Assembly: GCA_025526995.1 (NCBI GenBank) | Contig: JAHLKG010000008.1 | Location: forward strand, 682,001 to 746,000 | Length of the DNA: 64,000 bases | Source: Powellomyces hirtus | Taxonomy: Eukaryota > Chytridiomycota > Chytridiomycetes > Spizellomycetales > Powellomycetaceae | Reading direction: 5' to 3' | Part shown: piece after piece, positions 17,174-29,017 of the stretch | Position numbering within the stretch: position 1 is the stretch's first letter | Layout of the letters: every line of letters begins with the position of its first letter | Translations under genes and position numbers: made by a program | The notes under the pieces: generated by a model | The model's input: only the letters and a program-made list of their open reading frames with translations | Database searches by the model: none | What the model was told of the DNA's origin: nothing

Positions 17174-17476
17174 TGTGATGAGGCGTGGCTTGCCAGCCTA
17201 AGCCTAGATACATGTCGGGAAGGGCCCCGCGCAAGATGGATGCTAGCGTCAGCATCCCGAAGGATACTAGACCTTAGGGATGGCCACGGATGGCCATCAC
17301 GTGACCGGTACTGCCCCGCAGTCCAGAAGAAAAGTAGGAATACTCCGACGAGGGCGTATTCAAGACTTAGAGATCTTACAGTAGAATTAGAGATAGGGAA
17401 TTCCCAAATAGAAGACTAGACTCTGGCAACGGACCTAGTATTATTACAATCTTTTTTAAACTTCACCCTAACAACA
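17174..17476 (+). repeat. 3' LTR of gypsy element
   Basis: About 303 bp, starting TGTGATGAGGCGTGG and ending CCCTAACAACA, bounded by a G-rich tract on the left. It contains a CACGTG box (about 17299) and an AT-rich end. Only one copy is in the window, so the borders rest on the TG...CA ends and the preceding polypurine tract; the right border could differ by a few bases. Confidence 0.65.
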
Positions 17477-18883
17477 ATTGCAAAGCAATACAACACAATG
17501 GATTCTTTTGAGATACAACAGGCCCAGACATTTCAGGATCAGAAAGATGGCCAGACCCCTTAGGACCAGGAAGATGGCAGGTTGTGGTGCAGTCACTGCT
17601 TCTTCTACTTTTTCCTCCCAAACAATTCTGATCAATCTAAGTATTATTGGAAATAATAGTGTTTCTAGTACTTTATCAGAAATGCAGAGAATTTACCAAT
17701 TTTGAATATTCTGCTTGTATTGCTTTTGTAAGGAAGGTTTACAGAGCTCTTACGTGATGCAGATGACAATGAAACATTGTCAGATGCTTGAAGATATATC
17801 TATGTGAATGTCTAAACTATGTTCTAAGTCTTGCTTGTCAAGTGAAACTATCTACTTTTTCTTCTATTATGTGATCACACGTGATCCAGTTCAGTTTGTT
17901 GCGTTACTGGTATGGCAGTCACGCATTCTGAGCAGGGATTCCAAGTTAAGATCTAATGTAAGGACTAACGTTGAGTACACAATCCTTACCATTCCAATAC
18001 TGAGCTGGTTGAAAATACCACTTGTTCTTTGGACAAAGGAACACAATGTTATCAAACCACTCAGATTTTTTGCACGTTTTGTATGTAAGTTAGAGATTAA
18101 TTGATTTCTACCTTCAAAACAATTCAACGTGCGCTCACTGCCAAGGCCCACAGCATCTGATGGAAGACCGTCCGTACAAACGCATATGAGATGCAAAACT
18201 GACAATTGGATGAGATTGTGGCAGCACAGTGACTGTTTCTCCCTCTTTCTCTTTTCAGCCTTTGACAATTCAGATCAGGCTAAGCTGACTTGAAATGCCA
18301 CTTGTGTTGTTAGCACTGCAACTTTGCTGGGTCTGAATAACCATCGTCCAGAGCGCCCCTCCCGCGCAAGCGGGCTTACAGTAGCATGAATACACTTGTG
18401 CAGCCTCGTTTGCTCCAAATGGAAGACGGAGCGCACCGAGACTGAAAGGTCGCTTACGTAATTCCGGAGCGTTGACGACGGAGACTTGGTTGCAGTCAAT
18501 AGATGCCATGCCCGCATTGATAGAAAAATGTAGTAGACAATCAGGTAGGTAAACTGAGCTGGTACGCCGTCAGCGGTGGTTTCAGACCCAGGGGGGCTAC
18601 CGACTGTTGCTGGAATATCTGCCACAGGGGGGATGGGGCGATGAGAGAAGATTGTAGTCGACCGGATCTAGTAAGAATGTATGTTGCGGATTCGACTTGT
18701 TTGTGTTCCTTGACCGGCGATGTTTGCGGGCTGTTAGAGGACAGGAAGGTCGCGTATGCATTGCTTTTGGTTTCGGGAGCAAAGAATCCATTGTGATAAA
18801 AATAAGTGCAATTGTAAATATACAAAAAAGATGTGGTGGACGCGTGCGGGGGGGAGTAGAGGGTGGGGGGGGAGGGGGTGTGT
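17477..18883. other. No gene recognised, AT-richer flank of the element
   Basis: About 1.4 kb with only short ORFs in all frames. Just after the LTR, two similar 20-bp units (around 17529 and 17559: AGGATCAGAAAGATGG and AGGACCAGGAAGATGG) form a short direct repeat. 17873-17890 contains GTGATCACACGTGATC, a CACGTG palindrome like those in the copia LTR. The right end serves as the 3' flank of UTP15 and has a G-rich tract (18847-18878). It may hold degraded mobile DNA. Confidence 0.6.
18847..18878 (+). other. G-rich tract, possible G-quadruplex
   Basis: Several runs of three to nine G separated by one to five bases, ending 6 bp from the UTP15 stop codon. On the UTP15 sense strand it is C-rich and lies in the 3' UTR. 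It has enough G runs for a quadruplex on the plus strand. Confidence 0.5.
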
Positions 18884-20908
18884 CTACTTGGATATTGAGA
18901 GGAGAGTGGCCATAAAACCCATGACTTCGCTGAGGCGGGATTGCAGGTGGACTTCCTGATTTACTTTAGTGCGGAGTTTGCCGAGGAGCTCATCGATGAC
19001 TGGCGCCTGTCCAAATACGGGCTCGTACATATCTGGGAAAAGAGGGCGCGGGCGTAAGCCGACATGAAGCAAATGTAGGGTACTACATTGTATGAAATTA
19101 AACAGCGGGCGCTTACCAAGAAGGATGTTTGCGACGTCTATCAGGAAGTTGCAGTATCGCGGGTTGTTGATGTTTTTCATGACAAAGCGTAGGACGGGTT
19201 CCAGGCTCTTATCGTCGCGGCCTCCGAGAGCGGTCCGGAGTCCCTCAAGGTTGCGTAGCTCTTCCATCAGACTGATCACGATCACATTTCGGTGAGTGCC
19301 CATAAGAGATGCGTCCAGGGCATCTCCGTAGCGGAATGCGCGCATCAACTTGTCGTAACTTCTCAGTTGCTTACGCTTACGGGTCTCAATCCGGATATCG
19401 TGCTGATGGTTCAAAAGCGGGGATATGTGAGAATGGAGGATTTTGCCAACGCGCAGGGACGTGACAGACATACCACTTCTGGAACATAGTCCCCTCCTCT
19501 TGTCCAGTATTTGTGTGTCCCTCTTCGGCTTTCCTGTTTGGGACCGGACACTAGGTCCGCTGTTTTCACCATCCGTTGTCGAATCGATAGAAGGCCATTG
19601 TTCATTCCAACAACGAGGTGGGTGTCATTCGGCTAAGTGGGCGATAAGTTAGCATAGACGTGCAGGCGAATGACAAAGGGAAACAGAGCCATACCGATAC
19701 GGCGATGCTTGATATGGGAGCAGGGTACTTGATACTGTGAACAACCTTGTAGTCGCGGACACTGTAAACCTTCAGATGATGGTCCAACGATCCGGTGAGA
19801 ATTCGTGATCCTGTTCCGTCGAATGTCATGCATGTGATTGTCTTCTGGTGGTTCGCCAGTGTCTGAAGATGCCGGCCACCGCCCAAGATATCCCAAAGCT
19901 TCACTTGGTTTCCACCTTTGATAACAAGGACGAGCGAAATGAGACTGACGGCAACTGAAACTCCGCTGCGATACACGGGCAGTTCTTACCCGCCGAGGCA
20001 ACGAGACCGCTTCCTGGGAACATCAGCAGAGACTCTACGGGAGCTCCATGTCGCATTGTCATCGCACAGCTCGTCGATCGCAGATCCCACAGCTTTACAG
20101 TGTGGTCATACGAACTCGATACAATGAGATGCGGGTTCTCCTGACTGACAAGACCGGCTCGTACGTAGTCCTATCATGGCGATCAGTTAGGCATCTATTT
20201 CATCCCCCAATCTTTCATTTCGCTCGTTTCGTTGATGAGTTTGTACCTCGTGTTCTGAGAAGATTGCGACTTCCTTCTCGGTAGCGACATCCCATACTCG
20301 AACAGTCTTATCGTCGGATCCGGAGAGAACTTGCATGTGGTCTGGAGAGAACTTTGCAACATGCACCGGGCTGAATGGTGGATTCGAAAGCTTAGTCTTT
20401 CTTCCATGAACACCCACAGTTGTACGCTGGTGGATCCTACCCGTCATGGCCTTTCATTGTCCGCAGAATAGCTCTGCTCCCCAGATCAAAGAGCTGCACC
20501 TGACCCGTCGCATCTCCCGCCACCATAAGTTTCCCATCTCCACGAATATATCCACTGTATGCTGTATCTTTGAACCGTGATATTGTCTTCTTCACGGAAT
20601 GTGTGCTGGTGCTGTATATTTGTACGCGGGTTGAGCTGGTGACGGCAAAGTCATAGGGAGCGACCGGGCTGAAGTGAATGGAGGTGACAGCGGCGAACTC
20701 TTTCAGTAATATCGGTGACTAGAAGGCACCCAAAGCAAGAACAACATGTAAGAAGAAAAAAAAAAGAAAAAAGAAAAACAAATGGCATTGTCGCCTATGG
20801 CCGGCAAAAACCCCATACCTTGAACTTTCTCCAATAGGTACCCTCTGTTGTCCGCCGTCCCGCGGTCTTTGGGTACTGCTTTATCGGTACTTTTCTATAC
20901 TCCGACAT
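18884..20908 (-). CDS. UTP15: UTP15, U3 snoRNP-associated WD-repeat protein
   Basis: Eight exons: 20908-20819, 20718-20441, 20370-20247, 20170-19990, 19915-19695, 19632-19474, 19402-19117, 19032-18884; 495 residues, with seven GT-AG introns of 62-100 bp. UTP15 is a t-UTP/UtpA subunit of the SSU processome in the nucleolus, needed for rDNA transcription and 18S pre-rRNA processing. It opens with MSEYRKVPIKQYP and YWRKFK, typical of the family, followed by WD repeats (VLSGSDDKTVRVWDVA, SSSYDHTVKLWDLRS, GGNQVKLWDIL, LTGSLDHHLKVYSV). The C-terminal UTP15 domain has AFRYGDALDASL, GLRTALGGRDDKSLEPVLRF, NPRYCNFLIDVANILL and a final helix. Length is close to the usual 500. It is divergent with TOP2; 318 bp separate the start codons. 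Confidence 0.93.
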
Positions 20909-21226
20909 GGTTTTTGTTGAAAATGGCAATTTGAATGGTCGGAGAGTATTGCAAGTACCACGTATAGTAAAGGTGAAAACCGTCAATTTCGCACATTTGC
21001 TGACTGTGCCTTCAAAAAAGATTATGGCTGCACACTCCAGTCAAAGCCACTCGAACCGCCCATGGAGGGGCCTTTCGGACATGCCATTGTAATTAAACCT
21101 TATGCGTGTTAATGGAAGGTATGGTCATCGCCGAAATTTCCAGGTTCTCCACAGGCTTTTTGTTTGGAGCAAAATTGGACAAATAGACAGACGATACCAT
21201 ATATCTCCTTCAGCCAAGGGAAAAAC
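20909..21226. promoter_or_regulatory. Shared 5' region of UTP15 and TOP2
   Basis: 318 bp between the divergent start codons of UTP15 (-) and TOP2 (+). No canonical TATA box stands out. Both promoters must lie here or in the first exons, so co-regulation is possible but only inferred from spacing. Confidence 0.5.
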
Positions 21227-24200
21227 ATGTCAGATGATAATGAGGACGACTTTGCGTTAGAGGACTCCTCTTCCGCAGATGAGTACAATGCGCCAGCAAA
21301 GGTCAGTTACGAGCCGGGAGCATGACGACTTAACCATAGGATACTCACTGTTCAACAGAAGCCAATTCCTCGGCAAACGACGCCCAATGTAGCAAAAGCT
21401 ACAACCACTCCCAAAACTACAAAGCGAGCGGGCCTGTCATTTGCCCCAAATGGAGCATTTGAGACACCAAAGGATCCGCCCCCCAAACCTCCCGCAGGCA
21501 CAAAAAAGAAAGCTGTGGAGGTAACATTGCGGCGGAACAGCGAGGTGGAATTGAACAAACTCCCTATTCACATTGCATCAGGACATATACAAGCGAAAGA
21601 CACAGATTGAGCACATCTTGCTGCGGCCGGACACGTACATTGGATCTGTGGAAGCAACCGCAACTCCCATGTGGGTCATGAAAGAAGAGAAGATGGTGCA
21701 CAGGACGGTCCAATTTGTCCCGGGGCTGTACAAGATATTTGATGAGATTCTGGTTAACGCAGGTATGGACTTGGGTTTTCGCTCAAAGTAGCGGCGACCT
21801 CGGTTACTTATTGTATCACATCTGACCCTATGTACCAGCTGACAACAAGGTTTGTACTCGAGGACCGAGCATGTTGTTGAAGTCCGGACTAATCTAAAGA
21901 TGTCGATATACAGGTCAGGGATCCGGATATGGACACGATCAAAGTGAACATCAGCAAAGCGGATAACACGATCTCTATCATGAACAATGGCAAAGGAGTT
22001 CCCGTCTCAATGCACGCCGACGAGGGTGTCTACGTTCCAGAACTGATTTTCGGACACTTGCTCACATCCTCAAACTACGACGACGATGAGAAGAAGGTCG
22101 TGGGAGGCAGGAACGGTTACGGAGCCAAGCTTTGTAACATCTTTAGTACAGAGTTCGTTGTCGAAACGTCTGACAAAGAGTCTGGGCATAAGTTTAAGCA
22201 GGTACTTCCCCCACCGCAACTGCAAGGCAGTTGATTATCCATCCAGTGATGATCATTACATTGCTTATTGAACGACACCTTTTAGGTGTTCAATGATAAC
22301 ATGAGCAAAAAGACAAAACCAAAGCTCACCGTTGCTGCAAAGCAAGATTTCACAAAGATTACTTTCAAGCCGGATCTTGCCAAGTTTGGAATGACCGAGC
22401 TAGACGATGACATTGTAGCGGTGATGACAAAGCGGGTGTACGACATGGCGGGTGTAGTCCAGAACGTCAAAGTTTATCTGAATGATCAACGCCTCAAGAT
22501 CAAGAACTTCAAGGAATATGTGAAACTGTACCTGGACAGCGTGTTTGGGGACAGACTGAACAAACCGACGCTGCTGTATGACACACCCCATCCACGATGG
22601 GAGGTGTGCTTTGCTGTCAGCGATGGGCAGTTTCAGCAGGTGGGATTGTCTAACTAATCCCCCTTACTCGTTTCATGAGACTCATCGACGTCCGTTTTGT
22701 GACAGGTCTCGTTTGTGAACAGCATATGTACATCAAAAGGAGGGACGCACGTCAACATGCTCGCGGACCAGATAGTTGTCAAGACCAATGAGATTGTCAA
22801 GAAGAAGAACAAGGGAGAGGCTGTGAAACCACATCAGATCAAAAACCACATATGGCTTTTTGTCAATTGTCAGATTGAAAATCCCACCTTTGACTCGCAA
22901 ACAAAGGAAAACATGACCTTGAAAGCCACCAAGTTTGGATCGAAGTGTGTTCTGAGCGATGACTTCATGAAAAAAGGTACCGAGATAACTTCAAGTAGCT
23001 GGTGTACAACGGTTCTCAGCCTTAATCTCCGCAATCTACCGACAGTGTCCAAATCCGGTATCGTTGATAACATCATGGCGTTTGCACTCATGAAACAGGC
23101 AAACGAGCTTAAAAAAAAGGACGGCACCAAGACCACAAGACTTTCCGGCATCGCGAAGTTGGATGACGCCAACAATGCCGGAAGTAGGCAGCACGCACAG
23201 AAATGTACATTAATTCTCACTGAGGGTGACTCTGCCAAAGCGCTTGCAATCAGTGGTCTCAGCGTCGTGGGTCGTGATAATTTTGGGGTTTTCCCGCTTC
23301 GTGGAAAACTTCTCAATGTGCGGGAAGCCACTCACAAACAGATCATGGAGAATGCCGAGATCAACGCAATCAAGCAGATCCTGGGGCTGAAATCTGATAT
23401 AACGTACACATCCACGGAAAAATTGCGATACGGACATGTCATGATCATGACGGATCAAGTATGTGAAGTTTTGGTATAATGTCACATCTGTGGTCTTCTC
23501 ATAAGTTTCATTTCAGGATCACGACGGATCTCATATTAAGGGGCTCGTCATCAACCTGTTTGACCACTTCTGGCCTAGCCTGCTAAAGAATCCAGGATTT
23601 CTTCTGCAGTTCATTACACCGATCGTCAAGGTATCATTGTAAATCCGAAAGGCACAGGCGTTTTCTCACTTTCGGAGCAGGTAACCAAAGGCACCAGCGA
23701 GATTAACTTCTACAATATCCCCGAGTACGAATCATGGAAGGAGGCGCACAATGACGGCAAAGGTTGGGTCATAAAGTACTACAAGGTTGGTCTGAACCCC
23801 CTCTGCTTCGTAATAAAACAAGTTAACAATTTCGTAGGGACTGGGCACCAGCACGGCCGCCGACGCGAAGAAATACTTCAGCCGCATGGACAACCATCTC
23901 AAGCCCTTCGCAAGAGTACAAGACGAAGACCGGCAACACATTGACTTGGCATTCAGCAAGAAAAAAGCAGATGACCGGAAAGACTGGTTGAGCAACCTGG
24001 TCGACGGAACGTTCATAGATCATACTGTGGGCGAGATTAAAATCACGGATTTTGTGAACAGGGAGCTAATCTTGTTCTCGATGGCCGACAACGTTCGTTC
24101 AATTCCCTCGATCGTTGACGGCTTCAAACCTGGACAGCGGAAGATCTTGTTTTCTTGCATCAAGCGTAACTTAGTCAAAAACGAGATCAAGGTGCGTGTC

Positions 24201-27200
24201 TTTGATGGGTATCGTTCATCAAGTGATTTAGCTAGGACCCTGATAGCCAGCTCTTTCGGTCAGGTGGCACAATTAGCCGGTTATGTGTCCGAACACTCTG
24301 CGTACCACCACGGAGAAGCTTCGCTGCAATCCACGATTGTAGGATTGGCGCAAAATTACGTTGGAAGCAACAATATCAACGTGCTCGAACCTCTTGGCCA
24401 ATTCGGAACTCGGTTGCAGGTTGGTGGTATTTATTGACAGGGAATGAATGAGATCTCTAACCCGGGTATTCCAGGGCGGGAAAGATCATGCTCATGCGCG
24501 TTACATCTTCACCAAGCTCCCCCCCATCACCCGCATGTTGTACAGCCCGGCCGACGACAAGCTGCTGCGATATCTGAACGAAGAAAACATGAGTATCGAA
24601 CCTGAATGGTATGCTTCCCGATCGCATGTCATGCCAAATATCCTCAACAGTATGTTGTTGATTGATTGATTATCTGCTTAGGTACATTCCGATTCTCCCC
24701 ATGGTGCTCGTCAACGGCGCTGATGGTATCGGGACAGGATGGAGCACGTCCTTGCCCAACTACAACCCGCGCGACATTGTGAACAACCTTAGAAGACGAT
24801 TAGATGGCGAGGAATTCGTTGATATGCATCCATGGTACCGCGGGTTCAAGGGAACAATAGAGCAGCTCGGCGACAAGTACAAGATATCAGGAACGCTGAA
24901 AAAGATCGGTGAAACTACCTTGGAGATCACGGAATTGCCACTAGGGTCGTGGACCCAAACATATAAAGAATTTTTGGAGGGCTTTCTGGCCGGAACCGAC
25001 AAAATCCAACCATCCATCAAAGTACGCGACATTTGTTCCTAAGGATAGCAGTAAGGAAACTCTCACTCACGTTGTTTGCAGGACTACAGGGAATACCACA
25101 CAGATACTGCTGTGCATTTCGTGATAGAGCTAACCCCGGAACAGATGGCCAAAGCAGAAGAAGAAGGGTTGGAGAAGAAGTTCAAGATGTCCAACTCGAA
25201 GTCCGTAACCAATATGGTCTTGTTTGACCACCAAGGGCGACTCAAGAAGTATGAATCAATCAAAGAAATCATGGAAGAATTTTATGCTCTCAGACTCGAT
25301 TTCTATGAGAGACGCAAGGTATACTCCGTGAATAGTATTTTGTCATGCTGCCTGCGCTGATAGATGCCTTCGCAATATAGAACTATCTAGCTGAGAAGAT
25401 CCGGCGCGAAGCTCGCAAGATTGAGAATCAAGCTCGCTTTGTTCTGGAAGTGATTAGCGGAGACATCATAGTGCACAATCGGAAACGAGCCGATGTGATC
25501 CAGCAGCTAAAGACTCGGAATTACGCCCCAATCACAAGACAAAAAGACGAAGACATCCGGGATGCGGCGGCTGACGCAGAAGCCGACGGAGATGAAGGGG
25601 AAGAGGTGGAAAAGAACGGATACGATTATTTGTTATCTATGCCAATTTGGAACTTGACGATGGAGAAAGTAATGATTTCACACCTCCCTGCACATCTTCA
25701 GTCAATTGCACTGATGCAGTTTTGGGTTCTCAGGTCGAGAAAATAACCATTGATCGAGAGAACAAGAAGCTGGAACTCGAGGAACTGCTGGCCACACCCT
25801 CTAAGGATCTCTGGCAACGCGATCTTGATGTGTTCATGGAGGAATGGGATGTTCGTATCCAATTGCGCTTCCGTATTATGTTTGATGGTGTCGCAGAACG
25901 ACGCGTGTCCAACAGGGATTCTAACACAGTTCCTTGTTGTGAACATAGCGCTTTGAAATAGCAATCGAGGAGACTACAAAGAAAAACGCCACGACCAAAG
26001 GCAAGAAGGGCAAGGCAGTCAATGTGGACGCAGCTCGGCTGAAGAAGCGGAAACTGCTGTTCTCTAAATCGGAAGCAGCCGCATTGGACGAAATGGAAGA
26101 TAACGAGAATGACGATGATTACGTGGAAAATAAAGGTATGGTCCACATGATTTCCAATTGCAAACCATTTTAATCTCACAAATAATGTGCTATGACGATA
26201 GGCAGGAAAACGGATGAGGTTGCGACGCCTCACACACGTCCCGTCCGATCCACAGCGACATCGGAAAAGAAAGTCGCATCGGCCAAACAGGCACCTCTGA
26301 CTTTCGCCGCCCTGACGAAACCGACCAAAGCAATCGACCTCAACCACAGTGCCACCAGCGAGCACTCTGTTAAATTAGTGGACGGCTGTGCGAGCGTTGT
26401 TACTGACCCCGCTGCTGCACTGAAATCGGTCAAGCGTGAGCAACCGAAGTCTAAAACCGTCCCAGCCGGCACGCCTGTGAAGAGATCAGCAACATCGGTG
26501 CCGACAGATCGGAAAGCAACGGTCGATCCTTTCACATTCGATGAACCGAAAGGTATGGAAAAATCCGTCGATGGTCGAATGACAAGGCAGATTCTTAATG
26601 CAATCTTGGTTGCGACAATCATAGGTCGGGACCCTAGCATCGTGCGATCACCGTCAGTACCCGGGAAACAACGGCGAATCACAGACCTGTTCAGTGGAAT
26701 GAGAGCGTTGGCAACAAAACGAGGTATATGGCAAATCACCAATGAGTCACCGGGGCGGATAATAATACGTTTTCGCACGTCTTCTTCTAGTTCTAGACAT
26801 GACCGTAGATCTGGAGGTTTGTCTCGATGAAGTCTGCGCTTGTCCAGTTCCCGCAACTTATAATAATCTTTTTGTTGATGAGCAGAACGATGAAGAGGCG
26901 TCCTCAGATAGCGGAAGCAGCAAAAAACGAAAGACCGCAGCGGACAGGGTGCTCGACGTAGACAACACCTCCAAATCTCAAACTAAGAAGGCAAAGTTCA
27001 ATTCGGCCATGAAACCTACTGGTTCGCCAGCAGTACCTCCATCCACATTAGTGCAACCTACGAGTCAAGACAAGAAAAAGGTCGCACGAAAGGCGACACG
27101 ACGGGAGCGAGCAGCAATTTCCGACTCTGACTTTGATGAGGAAGAACAGGATGTGCCTCTCACAAAGACGACTGCGCGAAGCAAAGGATTTGTCGCCGAG

Positions 27201-27581
27201 AAGGACACCGAAGTGACACATCCGCCAGCCCGCCCACGCCGTTCGGCTGCAAATCGAAAATCCGTCATTGACCTCGCAGGCGACGATGATGACGATGAAG
27301 AACGTGTCAAGTCCCCACCGCCTCGACCATCACCACGAAAGCAACGGATGGACGACGAAGCTGCTGCGCGAATAGTCATCTCAGATTTAGGTCTGGACGA
27401 CGATGAGGAGGATGCTGAGAACACTCCGCCGCCTGTGCGGCAAAGCAAACCTCAGTCAACGAAACGCGCGCCTCGACGGGCCGTTGCAATGGACACGGAC
27501 GATAGCGATGCGTCATCATCTCGAATGACCTCGAAGTCTGTGTATCGTATACAGGATAGTGAGGATGAATATGTACCATAG
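21227..27581 (+). CDS. TOP2: DNA topoisomerase II
   Basis: Twenty exons, about 1697 residues. Exon starts: 21227, 21359, 21582, 21839, 21914, 22286, 22706, 23517, 23681, 23838, 24475, 24682, 25082, 25381, 25734, 25949, 26202, 26625, 26797, 26886; the last intron (26817-26885) is the least certain. The enzyme passes one DNA duplex through another in an ATP-dependent reaction in the nucleus. The GHKL ATPase has KTQIEHILLRPDTYIGSVE, NNGKGVPV and GGRNGYGAKL. TOPRIM has TEGDSAKALA near residue 530 and DQDHDGSHIKGL near 608. The cleavage tyrosine is in HARYIF near 885, after GTRLQGGKD. The C-terminal 500 residues are charged and Ser/Asp-rich with KKRK-type nuclear signals, as usual and poorly conserved. 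Exon 4 is only 11 nt (21839-21849). Confidence 0.95.
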
Positions 27582-28089
27582 GACGATCACTCTTGTTCTC
27601 CGCAACGTTGTGACGGCGGATAATGGGCGGATAGCGGGATTTCGGTGCAGATGAGGTTTGCTAGAGACATAAAAAGTTATTCATTGGCATGGAATAGTCA
27701 TCTTTGGTGACTACCCCTCGACTACCCCCCGCCGGACCGCTACACGATGAGAGCCCTTGAGGCATCAGTGGTGTCTCTGCAGTAAGACATGCCGTTGTGT
27801 GAAAATACCACTCACTATTGACATCAATGTCTTTCGTACACATGACCATATGGCTCCTTCTATTGCCATGGCAAATTCAACCAGTCTATCTTTTCATTTT
27901 GAATGCTTCCCGAGTGCGATATAAGTTAGATGGGCAACACATAGCTGCGCGCTCCGACGCTGACCAAGTGTCCAACCTAGATTCAGCAGCCTGGTAACGA
28001 AGATCGTTCTCGGCGGTCGGCAGCCATATACCGGTATCGCAGCTTTACACTCCACCAGAATCAACACCCTCACCACACAAGACGCAAAA
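27582..28089. other. Intergenic region TOP2-TIM10
   Basis: 508 bp, 3' flank of TOP2 and 5' flank of TIM10. No additional gene or strong motif seen. Confidence 0.5.
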
Positions 28090-28764
28090 ATGAACTTCGG
28101 AGGTTACGCGCAACAACAACCGCAGATGCAAAGCGGACTCAACATGTCCATGGCTGAGCAGGAACTGGTATGTTGCCTGGACAAAAGTCTCGTCGTTTGG
28201 AAAGAGGAGGGCAGTGTATGGAATGGGAAGAGATTGAAGGGAGTACCCGTGGTCAATTAACCAGTACTCCAGCTTTGCAATTGAGTGCTGGCTGCTAAGC
28301 CGCGGAAGAGCTAACGCACATCGGGGCTAAGACATCGTTTTGAACACTTGCCGATCCCTTGCAATGCTGTTCATCGGAGAAGGAATGCTTTGCTGTTTCT
28401 CTTCGGGCTCCGAAAATGTCAAGTCTTCCTGAGCCTCATTGTTTAGCAGAACTTGGTAATTGACATCCTTTGTTCCATTTTTTTTGCCATCAGGAAATGG
28501 TCACAACTCTCTTCAACAAGTACGTGAAACGGGTTGATGGAGGTGTAAGTCAGTAGATCAACGAACACTGATAGCTTGGTCAACAACAGCATCGTAGACT
28601 CCTGCCACCGCAAATGCATACCGCCAAAATACCACGACAATGAGCTCAACAAGGGCGAGAGTGTTTGCATCGACCGATGTGTAGCGAAGTACTTTGAAGT
28701 CAACATGAAGGTTGGCCAAAAGCTGACGGCGCAAGCGAACCAGGGGCAACAGCACATGCACTGA
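28090..28764 (+). CDS. TIM10: TIM10, mitochondrial intermembrane-space chaperone
   Basis: Exons 28090-28167, 28494-28519 and 28575-28764; 97 residues. Small TIM proteins form a TIM9-TIM10 hexamer that carries hydrophobic carrier precursors across the intermembrane space. The sequence has the twin CX3C signature, CHRKC and CIDRC, separated by KYHDNELNKGESV, and continues VAKYFEVNMKVGQKL, close to TIM10 more than to TIM8, 9 or 13. The N-terminus is MNFGGYAQQQPQMQ, also TIM10-like. The first intron is long for this window (326 bp), the second 55 bp, and the middle exon is 26 nt. The gene is tail to tail with the HAUS3-like gene. Confidence 0.93.
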
Positions 28765-29017
28765 TGGGCCGTGGCGATCGGTGTCGGATGAGATAGTATT
28801 ATTATAGCGGAGATACTAGAGCTGGGCATGGCCTCGTTCTGCCTGGGAGAGGCTTGGGCAGAGATGTAAATAGAAGAAAAGAGGAACTGCATATCATTTC
28901 TGGAGAAGCATTGACAAAGGACAGAATCCGGGCTGCATTGCTTAAGCCCGCTGAGGGGATGAAATACATACACGTCCTATACTGCCAGTACCAAAACCGT
29001 TCTACTATTTGGAGTCT

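Larger units (their letters stand above)
13960..17476 (+). mobile_element. Ty3/gypsy chromovirus, right part (left part 5389-7994)
   Basis: The host element of the two copia insertions. Protease, RT, RNase H and the first half of integrase are at 5389-7994; the second half, a 2.1-kb 3' region and the 3' LTR are here. The 3' region is long for a gypsy element and holds a tandem-repeat array and an antisense multi-exon gene. Defects are two in-frame TGA codons, one frame loss, an RT YLDN and two insertions. The 5' LTR, primer site and gag are outside the window. Confidence 0.88.

Noticed and set aside
17498..17560. Start of a gag gene after the LTR (MDSFEIQQAQTFQ), which would make 17174-17476 a 5' LTR
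   Set aside because: No primer-binding site follows the LTR, the frame stops after about 20 codons, and the pol on the left needs a 3' LTR here.
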